The position numbers and the translations under genes are program-made. Shown one piece after another: positions 45,485 through 56,650 of a DNA stretch of 64,000 nt. Below the pieces are notes generated by a model that made no database searches, had not been told where the DNA came from, and saw only the letters and a list, made by a program, of their open reading frames with translations. Numbering within the stretch: the first letter of the stretch is position 1; every line of letters begins with the position of its first letter. Source of the DNA: Euryodendron excelsum (taxonomy: Eukaryota > Streptophyta > Magnoliopsida > Ericales > Pentaphylacaceae); assembly GCA_033060915.1 (NCBI GenBank), contig CM065394.1:19489501-19553500 (forward strand), given 5' to 3'.

Positions 45485-47617
45485 CAAACCTCTCCCCTCA
45501 TTGTTTTGGGTCAAACAATTTATCCCCAAACTCTCCCTCTATGTTCCAGATGGCTCTTGGAGCCCTCTCTCTCTCTCTATCTCTCTCCAGCTGGCCAAGC
45601 CTAGCTTGAGGCTTTGAAACCTTAGCCTCTGAGCTCCACTGAAGGTCTGCCTCACTACTCGAAAGATCTTAAAGTCTTCCCAAGTCCAAGGTCTAAGCCT
45701 CCATCAAAGAAAGAAGAAATGAGACAAGGTAATCTCTAGTTTACCTTTTCGTATCCTCCCATTTTCTCTTTTCCCTCTGAACCCACTTGGGTTCTTTTCT
45801 TTTTTAATCCCCTATCTCTAAACCTCCCTTTCTTGCATGCTTAGAACAAGATGATGTTAAGTAAATGTCGAGAGTGTGCAAGAGGAGATTACTGATTGGG
45901 ACTCTCTTCTTGGCCTTTACTTATTCCACGGCACGGCCTTAGGGCCCTCTTGTAGAGTGGTGATACCTAGCCATGTATGTTTCATACCGTTATTATCGTT
46001 ATCATGCATTTGCATTCTTACCATCTTTTTATCCCCTAAAATCATTTTCAAAGTTATTTTCTCAAAACGACAATTCTAGGTGGATCCTAACTCTTTTATG
46101 GTTTGGGTTCTCCTAGAAAAGAGTGACATTTTTAAAGCTCTCGTTAGCCTACATTTGTTGTTTTTCAAAAAAAACAGTCTCGGAATGATCCTAGTCTTTT
46201 AATGATTAGGGTTGTTTCGAGAAAAGTGTGACATTCAAAAAGACCCGAAAGGTCTACATTTTTGGCTTCGTGCCTTTGAAAAAAAGACTCAATTTTCGAA
46301 CCATTTACAAAACTCACATTTGTTAAACCCTAGACGTCCAATCATAGGAAAATCTTGTTTTTGCCAACTTGGAAACCTTTCTTTTTCAAGCCAAAATCAT
46401 ACATTTTTTAAACCCTCAAAATCCTCAATTTTCAAATCAATCAAAACGTCCATTTCCCAAACTTTCCTTTTTTAAATCGATAGAATGAAAACCTTCTATT
46501 TCAAATCTCTTAAATCACTCCTTTTTCAAACCTTCAAAATTTAAAATCTAAATAAACTCATTCGATTTTGGAAACAATCCAAACTTGCCTTTTTTGAAAT
46601 CAAATCAAATCTTTTCAAATCAAGTCAATATTTTCAAATCAAATCAAATCTTTTTAAAAATGAAACATTTCCAAATCCAACTTTCCTGAAAAGGAAACAT
46701 TTTCAAAATCAAATATTCTTAAAAAGAAAACATTTTCAAAATCCAATCTTCTTGAAAAGGAAACAATTTTTTCAAAATCAAATCTTCCTGAAAAGGAAAC
46801 ATTTTCAAAATTTGATCTTCCTAAAAAGGAAATCTTTCAAAGTCAAACCTTTTTGAAATGGAAACATTTTCAAAATCCAATATTCCTAAAAAGGAAATAT
46901 TTCCAGGTCCAATCTTTTTGGAAAGGAAATCTTTCAAAGTCAAACTTTCTTGAAAGAAAACATTTTCAAACTCAAACTTTACTGAAAAGGAAGCTTTCTA
47001 AGAATAAAAACTTTCTAGAAATAGAAATCCATTTCAAAGTTTCAACTCTTTCGCACTCTTGTTCGAACTACGACTGATCTGATCCTCTTTAAGGAGGTAC
47101 GTAGGCAACCCTTCATGGGATGCGGCCACAACCCTTTTCAAATTTTCAATTCCATAACTCTTTCCAAATTCCCAATTCCATAACCATTTTCCAAACTCAA
47201 CCCCATCTTTCAAACTCTTTTTCAAATTTTTTTTTCAAAAGTTTTCTAAGTGGATAGCATTACGCATAAGTAACCAGTGAGTTATAATTAGGTGAGTAAA
47301 AGGTGAATAGACATATAGGTACTGCAAGGGCAGGGTAGGGTGATAGTCTTAGGACATCTTTCCTACACGTAACCAATCTCCGGACTCAAGAATTTCTGTT
47401 TTAAAGATCAAAACTTGAGTCAATTTTCAGAAGAACTTTCCAATATTTTTAGGGTTGTCAAACAACCCTACTTTCTAAAACCTTCTAATGAGGAGGTTTT
47501 TCAAAAATTCTTTCCAAAACCTAGTTTAGCCTTTGGGTTTTACTTGGTATAAATGACCTAGCATATCTTTAAACATGTTAGGTGCCGACTCCATAAACCT
47601 TTTTTAAAAGCTCTAAT

Positions 47618-48435
47618 TGTAAGCACCCTTTTTTTGCCCACGTGGCAGTCTTCGATGTATAGAGACTTAAGTTCAAGTCAATATGGACGTATTCCAATTT
47701 AAATCAGATTTCCAAACATAATCCAGTCAATCGATCGCTTCGTAGGCCCATTGGGCCCAAATAGAGGCAAAATGACCAAAGTGCCCTTGGGGCATTGTTC
47801 GGTCCAATTCCAGTGGGCACGTCTTCTCAAAGACGGTAAATCCCTTTTTCAATCCAATTCCAATCCAATTCTAATTCCAATTCCAAATCCACTCCGACGC
47901 GCCTTTCGAGATAGTTGATTCCTCAAGGCGGTAAGTCTATCCTATCCAGCACGTTTTTTTGGAAACTCTTCGGAACGGTAAGTTCCTTCAAACCCGTCGA
48001 CCGGGACAAGACCCCAAGTCCCTGAGATGGTAGAATGGTTTACCTTTGGTGCCTGCTAGCCCACTAATGAAGAAATGTCAGTTTCGGCACGTCTTCCCAG
48101 AAAGTTGATTCTTTAGGTGATAAGTCTACCTAGCAACTTCTCGAGATTAGGCAGTCTCTAGAATGATCACGACCCATTAGAGTAACGAAAATACTCGTAA
48201 ACATCATAACCGTCAGAGTGGCAGAAACACTCGCAAACAGGTCGATATAGGGAATTGTTAACAAACTCCTGTGTCACGGGACCGCCGTTAGAGTGACGGA
48301 AACACTCAAAACCCAGGTCAACACCAGTGCCTGCTATCCCACTCCGGTGAAAAATGACCAAACTGCCCCTAGGGCCATTTTCGGCATGTTTCTTGAGAAA
48401 ATACCTAAGTCCTCAAAACGGTAAGTTTAACATAT
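47618..48435 (+). mobile_element. U3 fragment of a plus-strand LTR
   Basis: Starts TGTAAGCACCCTTTTTTTTG directly after CTAAT (47613-47617). U3 text continues to CCTAAGTCCTCAAAACGG (about 48420) and then stops, giving way to unrelated sequence. There is no TATA box, leader or 3' end. Confidence 0.75.
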
Positions 48436-49621
48436 CTAATTGAGTTTCTAATGCATTGTTGATGTTTTAAATCATATGTTTAAGAAGTATAAGCTATAAT
48501 CATACATTGGTTATGAATTATAGCATCTATTTCATCAAGTCTGATGTGGTGGTGTTTGGTAGATTCAAAAGCGGCACCAGATTCTCCAGTTCCACCAGAA
48601 GAGTTAATCAGTTGTGGTTATAAGCGATTTTAGGAGGGAAGTTTAAGATATTCTTATTCATATTGTAATAAATGTCTCATTATCTTTATTGATGGTGATT
48701 AGTGGATTATGATGTGATATTTGCAAACAACACATATTGTGTGCATGACTTGCATTGCATAGGAAAAGGTTTTGCCGATATGGGGCTAACCCAAGTTAGT
48801 CACTATGGACTAACCTAAAAGGGTGTCATGGTGGACATTCCTTGATAACAAGTCATCAATATATTGGGCTAATGTTATCTAAATAGCGTGCCCATTTATG
48901 ATGTATCATATATTTCATCACAAGAGATATTACATTTCATTGGTGGTGATTTATCTATTAGTGGATTATACAATGCTATCTATCATTCATTCTTTATGAG
49001 TATTGATTATCTTTGTGAGCACATTAATATATAGCTCATACCCACACAAATTTTTTTAACAAGTCAGATAAAGATGGAGGTCCAGTTCACTACAACCTTT
49101 GTTGCTGCTGTTGTGGTTATCGTAGTTGTTATTGATTTTGAGTTTGAGGGCTTCAAAAAGCTACAATGTTGTGTCGTTGGTCATTGTATATGTTATATGT
49201 TGCTTGATAGTTCACCGAGTTTATTTAAAAGTGGTTCGTAATTATTATGAGTTTAAATTGATAGTCTTTTTATGATGTATGTGTGGAGGATTATGGGATA
49301 ATTTATTTATATAATGATGTTGGTTATCCTTTTAAGATTTCTATTTTTGAGATTATTGTGAGGTTTCACTTACAGGTTGGTGACCTGTGTGATCATATCC
49401 ATCCTAAAATGGTGTCAGTCACACTTGATTAGGAGTAGGCATGAAAAAAATATTCAAAATATGTGTGATTAAGGCATGTAATGATCAATGAACGTACCTT
49501 CAATTTCTCAATTTTATTTGATTGATTTTTTTCTCTTTTCAAAAACCAACTTCTTCTATTCTTTTTCTTTTTTTTGTTTCTTTTCTTCTTCTTGTACTTC
49601 CCTTCTTTTTTCCTTTCTTTT
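48436..49621. other. Unclassified sequence between LTRs
   Basis: A/T-rich, ordinary-complexity DNA with no long frame. Near 49380-49445 the phrase GTGTGATCATATCCATCCTA followed by TGATTAGGAGTAGGCATGA resembles the 3' end of plant chromovirus-type LTRs as I remember them. A start and duplication are not visible. 49500-49621 is pyrimidine-rich on the plus strand. Confidence 0.45.
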
Positions 49622-51240
49622 TGTAAGCACCCTATTTTTGCCCACTCGACAATCTCCGATCCATCCAGACTCATATTCAAACCAACACAAACATATTGAA
49701 GTCTAAATCAAATTTTCAGACTTAATCTAGTCAATCAATCGCTTCATGGACCCATTAGGCCCAACAGAGGCAAAATGACTAAAATGCCCTTGGGGTATCG
49801 CTCGGTCCAATTCCAGTTGGCATGTCTTCCTAGATACGGTAAGTCCCTTATTTCGAGTCCAATTCCAATTCAAATCAAATTCAGCATGCCTTTTGAGAAA
49901 GTTGATCCCTTAAGAGATAAGACCATCCAGTCTGGCATGTTTATCGAGAAAACTCTTTGGAATGGTAAGTCCCTTTAAATATGTCGACAGGGACAGAACC
50001 CAAGTCCCCGAGATAGTAGAACAGTCCACCTTTGGCGCTTGCTAGCCAGCCAATGAAAAATGTTCATTATTCAACACGTCCTTCGAGAAATTTGATTTCT
50101 CAAACGATAAGTCCACATAGTAGCTTCCCGAGATCAGGCAGTCTCCAAAATTAACGCGTATCGTCCGAGTGGTAGAAACACTCGCACATAGGTCGACATT
50201 CAGAATTGCCAACAAAACCCCTATGTCATAGGACCGAATTCGCCTCTTGGCAGTGACACGTTTACCAAAGGACAAGATACCTTTAGAAACCAACTAGTCA
50301 CAGACTGTTAGAGTGACGAAAATACTCAAAACTTGGGTCAACACCAGTGCCTACTAGCCCACTCTAGTGAAAAATGACCAAACTACCCCTTGGGCCATTT
50401 CCGACATGCTTCTCGAGAAAGTATCTAAGTCCTCAGAGTGGTAAGTTGACCTTTCTAAGATCATCCCAAAGACTATCCGGCATGTTCAAATGCCCTCTAG
50501 TCGGTTCTGGACCAATTTCGAGACCATCTGGTCAAAATGACCATTTTACCCCTAGGCATCCGAGCGCCTTCGGGAATCACACCGTCTTTGGGTATCAAAT
50601 CGATAACCTCCCGACAATGCTTCTAATAGTACTCCTAACTTTCTAATATTTTTTCAGATCATTCTGAGTCTATTCTGACAAACTCGGTGCAAAACGACCA
50701 TTTTGCCCCTTGTAGGCCGACGCCTTTTCCAACCACACCGACTCTGGGTATAAAACTGGCAATCCCTTGGAACAGTTTAGATAGCGTTTCCAATCTTGAA
50801 GTCCTCTCATGAGTCATTCCAAGTCCAATTCGGTGGTTTTTCAGTCTAGTTGACCGTTTTCCCCCTAATAGCTCGGTCGACCATCCTGGCATTGTTTTTC
50901 AAGTCCGTTACCCCCGAGACACTATTTCAAGGGTTTCTACCAATTTCCAGCCTTCCAGACCATTCCCAGCCTCCCAAAACATTCTCGGACCTTCTAGAGT
51001 CACTTCTAGTGAAGTCAAGTCAAAAATTGCATGGTAGTCACTAATACAGACGCTCAAATCTTTTACCCTGCATATCAAGGGTTGAAAGATAAGTTACTTG
51101 CTGACTTTAAAAATTTCTTAAGTGGTTGGTGCCACTAGCAGTGGCACAAATCCAAACATTGGGTTGACATCACTCTTAGTGGCGCTAGAAGGAAATTTAC
51201 CTTAGCGCCACTGCAACAAGCGCTAGGTCAGTCTTCTGTC

Positions 51241-51248
51241 TATAAATA
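51241..51248 (+). promoter_or_regulatory. TATA box of element A
   Basis: TATAAATA followed by CAGAGCCTCC. Upstream are GCGCCACT half-sites (51130-51220). Confidence 0.7.
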
Positions 51249-51479
51249 CAGAGCCTCCTCTTATGTGAAAAGGGTCCACAAACTCATTTCAAAAACTCTA
51301 CTTTTTGAATTACAGAGCTCGAAGTCTTTCAAAACCCTAGCTTTCTTTAGTCTTTCAAATCTTAGCCTCCATACACTTAACCTTAACACCCATACACACT
51401 CCATACACTCATACACAAGCCTCCAAAGCCTACATTGAAGACTCAAGGTGCTGCAACTTGGAAGCTCTCAAGGATCAAG

Positions 51480-51524
51480 CAAAGCAAAGCAAATAAAGCA
51501 AGCCAAACAAGAAGAAAACAAGGT
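51480..51524 (+). promoter_or_regulatory. AAG-rich leader end and candidate splice donor of element A
   Basis: AAGCAAAGCAAATAAAGC, then GAAGAAAACAAG|GTAGGCTT with GT at 51523-51524. It matches the plant donor consensus AG|GT(A/G) and the same position in seven other family LTRs. Proposed acceptors are at 54432 and 55682. Confidence 0.5.
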
Positions 51525-54193
51525 AGGCTTTCTTTTATGTTAACGTACTTCCCCCTTCTTTCTTCTTCCTCCTAACCTACTTCGCTTTTCTTCTTTTTTA
51601 ATCCTCTATCTTCTTCCCCCCTTTCTTGTATGCTTGGAAGAAGGGAATTCCCGATTCATGTGTAGGAAGAATTGTTAAAAGTCATCGTGTCGGGGGTTTT
51701 CTTCTAATTCAACCTCAGACCATGTGGATTCTGCCCCTTTGATTATATGGTGAAGCCAATCTTGTATGTCCATGACCTTACTTGCATTGTGCATATCATG
51801 TTCATATATCTCTTTCAAAATTGTTTTTAAAAGTTGTTTTCAAAGTTTGCATCAAAATCATCTATCAAAACTTGAATTCAAAATCTTGTTTTCAAAATCA
51901 CACTCCTAGAGTGATTCTAGCCATTTCATGGTCAGGGTTACTTTAGGAAAGTGTTATATTCATTGTGACAATCAAGGTCCATATTTTGGGTGTAAACCCT
52001 AACTTGTTTTTCATCAAAATCACAATCTTAAGATGATTCTAGCCATTCCATGGTTAGGGTTGTTTTAAAAAAGTGTGATATTTAATGCAATCATATTGGG
52101 TCCATATTTCAAATTCATATCGTTTTCAAAACCACCAACTTAGAATGGTTCTAACGTCTTCATGTTTAGAATCGTTTTAGGAAAGTGAGACCTTCAAGAG
52201 ATTTCAAAAGTTCATATTTAAATCTCTTTTCAAAATACTTTCTAAAAGCTCTTTTAAAAAATTCACTTTCTAAAAATTCTTTTCCAAAAGTTCTTTTCAA
52301 AAATTCACTTTTTAAAAACTCTCTTCAAGTCTCCTTCCTAGAAATTCTCTTCAAAAGGTTTCTAAAAACTCTTTTCTTGGAGTCCAAGTCAAGCCCTAAA
52401 TTTCAAAGTTAAAAAACCCTAATTCTCTTTCCTAAAAACATGACTTCCTCTTTTGCTTCAAATTCTAGATTTTAAAAATCTCTTTTTCTACATCAATTTA
52501 TAGCTTTCCAAATCCTAGATTTTCAAAATTTAACCTTTTTAATTCTATGTCAAATCTAATCTTTCAAATTAGGAAACTAAATCAAATACTCCAATTTTAG
52601 AAACCATATCAAATCATCTATTTTTGGAAATAAAATCTTTCTTAATTCAAACATTTCCTAATTCCAACCTTTCTAAATTTTAAAACTTTCCAAATTCTAA
52701 ATCTTTCCAAAGTTGACATCTTTCTAAATTCAAAACTTTCCTAAGTCCAAACTTTCCAAATTCAAAACTTTTCTAAAATGAAACTTTCCTAAAATGGAAC
52801 TTTCGTATTTCAAAACTTTCCTAATTCAAAGATTTCTAAAATCTAGTCTTCCCTAAAATCTAACTTTCTAAATCATTCAAATCAAGTGGTTAAGTCCAGT
52901 ATTTTCTAAATCAAATCAAATCTCTTTCCAAATCTTATTTAAATCTCACTTTCCTAATTCAAAGTTTTCTTAATTCAAACCTTTCCTAAACCCAATTTTC
53001 TAAAATCGAACTTTTTCAAATCTCAATTAAATCCTTTCCAATTCAACAACATGTTCCAATCTTAGGTAACCTAAACCTTAGGAGGCCATAACCCTAGTTC
53101 AACCCTAACCCTAAAGTTAGGAAGCTTCAACCCTTTTCTAAAACTCCTTTCTAAACCAAGATAGTTTTCCAACTTCAATCTAAGTTAAAGATATTTTCAA
53201 AATCTCAATCTTTTCAAATCAAGTCCAAGTTCTTCTTCCAAGTTCCATTTTTTCAAATCAAAGTCAATTCTAAGGTTAGTTCTAAATCCAAGTTTCAATT
53301 TCAAATCTTCTATTCAAAATTCAAATCAAACTCTTTTTCAAATCAAAATATTTTCGAATCAAACCTTTTCAAATAAAATTTTTCAAAAATCTCGAAGTGT
53401 TTATTCTTGGTCAGACTATTGTCTAAACTACGACTGACCTGATTCCCAAAAAGCGATACGCAAGCAACCCTCATGGGTGCGGCCCCAACCTTTTTTTTAA
53501 GTTTCTAATTCTAAAATATCTTTTCATATCTTCAATTCCAATTTCTAAAACCTTCTTTCAAAAATAAATCTTTCTTCCATAATCTTTTTCAAATTTCAAA
53601 TCTATTCCCAAAATCAAATCAAGTTCTTTCAAATCTACTTTCAAAATCAAATCAAATTCTTGCACTTGCATATCATGCATCATGTCAACTTCTTTCTAAA
53701 AGTTTCTTTTAAAAGTGGATAGTTTTGGATATTTATTAATTAAAGATTCCGAATAAGTGAACCTAGGGTGAATAGACATGTAGGGCAAGGGCGGGGTAGG
53801 GTGATGACTTAATGCGTCTTCCCTACATGTAACCAACCTTCAAAAGTTTTCAAAGACCAAAATAGAGTTATTTTCAAAAAAAGGCTTAAAACTTTTCAAA
53901 GGTTGTTAAACAAACTATTTTCTTAAAAACTCTCTCTTGAGGAAGTTTTCAAAACCTGTTAAAAACCCTAATTGTAATCTTTGGATGGGGCTTAGTTTTA
54001 GGTGACCTAACTCACCTTAATTAAGTTAGGTGGTGACTCCAAATCTTTTTCGAAAGCCCTTAGTCCAATCAATTTTTAAATTCAAACCTAGTCGCACTCA
54101 TTCTTCTAGGAGGATGAGTTCTAACAAGAGAGTACTATATTTTTCTTATTTGTGTGTATTTTTCCTCGGGTGCGAAAATCGAGGCGCGACAGC

Positions 54194-54211
54194 TGGTGAC
54201 TCCACTAGGGA
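54194..54211 (+). other. Primer-binding site of element A, tRNA-Arg type
   Basis: TGGTGACTCCACTAGGGA two bases after the LTR end. Against TGGCGACTCCGCTGGGGA it has three differences, all C-to-T or G-to-A. Confidence 0.87.
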
Positions 54212-55771
54212 CGCTTAGAGGGTTTGGCCATTGTCATGTTTATTCACCCTCACGCATTCGGAGTTTTTAATTAATTTATCCAATTTTATCCACTTCAAAA
54301 ACTTTCAAAATCAAGTTTTTCCAAATTATTTTCAAAAATATGTCATTGCTTGCATTCAATTACATTCAATTATTCAATCTGGCTTTAAGTTTGTCATTCA
54401 AAGCACTGACTTTTGCATATTTATTTTTGTAGGTGGACCTTTAGTCACATATTGTTTCATGTCATATTAACTGCTATGTATGTCATGAATGTATGGAATG
54501 GACAAGATAGACGAGAGTTGTTGGGCCCTTTCCTCCATTTTGTAAAATTTCACACACACACTGCACGTGCACAAGCATTTGCATACTTGCATTCTTACCT
54601 GATTATGTCCCTTCTAGTTAGAAGGGGGAACGGTATATTGGTTGTGGGTAAGATGCTGTGTCAGTTTCTTTGCCTATGGCTTCTTAATGGTTCCCCGACT
54701 CGGATCACCAACCAATAATGGCACCACCATGGGGAGTGGGCCTAGGTTTGAAGATCTGGGAACCAAGCCTTCTTAAGAAGCATTTGTCAACTCACAACCT
54801 CATACTCATGTAGACAGCATGCATAGCTGAACGCCTCTCAGATTTAAGACACGCATGTCGATTTCAAAACCATGGAGGAAAGGGCGATTGCTTTACTTTC
54901 CTTTAAACTTGTTTATTCTTGCTATTATAATGCTTGTATTCATGTTATTATAATGCTTGTATAACTACTCATGCATCCATGTTTGCTTTACAAACTCATT
55001 GTCTCTCCCTCTACTGTATGCATTCATATTCATGCATTCAATATTCCATGTCAAGACAAGAGTTCTAAAATAACTCAAGTCATTGCATATGATCAACCCA
55101 AAGAGAGTAACACCAAGTCCACTCTCCCTTGCATTAAAACTACTAAAATTCCAAGGGTTCCCATGTAACCCTAAGGACTTACAGCATGCATTTCAAGTCA
55201 TTCCATAAGAGGGGCCCCAATCCCTCTATGCTCACGGAGATAGGATTGCCAAAAAGATAAGGGGCAATCAAAAAAGGTCTCTCAATGACCTCATTAACAT
55301 CAAAGAAGGCGAATCCGAAAACTCAAGAGTAGTTTAGGATCTCGAATGTAAAAGTAGATAGGTGGAAGTCCCAAAGAAATTGTTTTCGCTCCCCCTATTA
55401 CAATGTATTTCAATTCCGTTGTATTTAAACTCCAAAGTTCAATGTACTTTCTTATTTTTGAATGAATGGAATGAATGAATGTATGTTCCCATTCCAAATG
55501 GTAAGGTATCTGCATATAGGGGCAAACTTTTTATCTCCAAAAAGTGAGCCAAATACATCATGTTTAGTCTCTCCCTCAAGAAGGGACACCCTTAGGACAT
55601 GCATTGCATAAAGCTTCCCAAATATCAAAAACTAACTTATGGCTTGTATCCTTGTTTTTCTTTTCTTTTTTTTCTTTTACAGAAGCTACACCATAGGAAG
55701 TTATCATTGCTCTTAAGAAAGATCGACATCCACCTAGAGACCCCATCATTACCCAACAAAGAGTTGCACCA
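54212..55771 (+). other. Untranslated leader of element A with candidate splice acceptors
   Basis: Non-coding, matching 24715-26230 (reverse). Two acceptor-like sites: TTATTTTTGTAG|GTGGACC (AG at 54431-54432; conserved in element E) and a 20-plus-base pyrimidine tract ending TTTTCTTTTACAG|AAGC (AG at 55681-55682) with CTAAC, branch-point-like, about 50 bp upstream. The second lies 90 bp before the gag ATG. Also holds the CACACACACTGCACGTGCA run. Confidence 0.6.
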
Positions 55772-56529
55772 ATGGCCACCAATCCTGACTAGTCATCCTT
55801 TATCTCTCGTGAGTGTAAGCACCCCATTTTTGCCCGCTCGGCAATCTCCGAGCTGACCACGCTCACTTTCACACATCACATGCATATTTAGACTCTAAGC
55901 CCGTCTTTTTAGCTTGAATTTAGTCCACCAGTCGCTTCCTAGGCCCGTAGGGCCCATTTGAAGCTAAATGACCATTTTGCCCCTAGGCATCCGAACGCCC
56001 CAAGGATCACACCGGCTTTGGGTATCAAACCGGTAACCTCTCAAGAATACTTCTTATAGTGTTCTCAATCTTCTATTAACTTTCTAGATCATTCCAAGTC
56101 AGTTCGGGCAAACCCGGTACAAAATGACCGTTTTGCCCCTAGTAGGCCGATCTCCTTTTCTCACCACACCAGCTCTGGGAATCAAACCGGCAAACTTTGG
56201 GAATATTCTGAATAATGTTTCCAAATCTTGAGTCTTCTTCTGGGACAGTCCGAGTCCGTCTTGGCAGCTTCTAATCCAATTGACCGTTTTGCCACTAAAG
56301 GCCCGGTCAACCCTTCTGACACATCCTATTCTCATTTTTCAAGTCAAATACCTTCAGGAAACTATTTTAAGTGTTCCTGCTCCTTTCTGGCCTTCTAGGT
56401 CATTCCCGAACTTTCCGAAGTCACTTCTAGTGAAGCCAGGCTAAAAATTGCATGGTAGTCACTAGTACAGGCACCTAAATCTAGTCAAAGATACGTTGCT
56501 TGCCGACCTTAAACATTTCCTAAATGGCT

Positions 56530-56588
56530 GGTGCCACTAGTAGTGGCGCCAAGCCAAAAAATGGCACGGCGCCACTCCTAGTGGCGCC
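56530..56588. repeat. Paired inverted repeats upstream of TATA
   Basis: GGTGCCACTAGTAGTGGCGCC at about 56530-56550, then GGCGCCACT-CCT-AGTGGCGCC (9-bp perfect arms) at 56568-56588, ending 54 bp before the TATA box. Spacing and sequence match 10959-10983. Confidence 0.88.
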
Positions 56589-56642
56589 AATGTAATTTTT
56601 GGCCTAGTGCTACTGCAACAGGCGCCAGTGCATTCCTCTCTC

Positions 56643-56650
56643 TATAAATA
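56643..56650 (+). promoter_or_regulatory. TATA box of the 55814-59949 LTR
   Basis: TATAAATA followed by CAGAGCCTCT. The leader then runs to the donor-like ACG|GTAGGC at 56968. Confidence 0.7.

Larger units (their letters stand above)
43929..47617 (+). mobile_element. Plus-strand LTR lacking its last ~150 bp
   Basis: Starts TGTTAGCACCCAATTTTGG (one change from the family start). U3 with the W-box array (44736-44977), GCGCCACTNNTAGTGG pairs (45280-45430), TATA at 45477, donor-like AAG|GTAATC at 45729, body, and conserved block at 47060. It stops at AAAAGCTCTAAT, just after the GTGCCGACTCC motif, where a new LTR begins. The missing end was not found to the right, so the interruption is not a simple clean insertion within the window. 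Confidence 0.8.
49622..54191 (+). mobile_element. 5' LTR of element A, 4,570 bp
   Basis: TGTAAGCACCCTATTTTTGC to GAAAATCGAGGCGCGACA. Complete order: U3 1,619 bp, TATA 51241, leader and donor-like AAG|GTAGGC (51523), G-poor body, conserved block (53421), and terminal palindrome with GGTGGTGACTCC (about 54027-54038). The PBS follows two bases later. Confidence 0.92.

Noticed and set aside
49488..49706. Hydrophobic, Phe/Ser-rich 72-codon frame resembling a membrane peptide
   Set aside because: It comes from a pyrimidine-rich tract running into an LTR start; no supporting signals.
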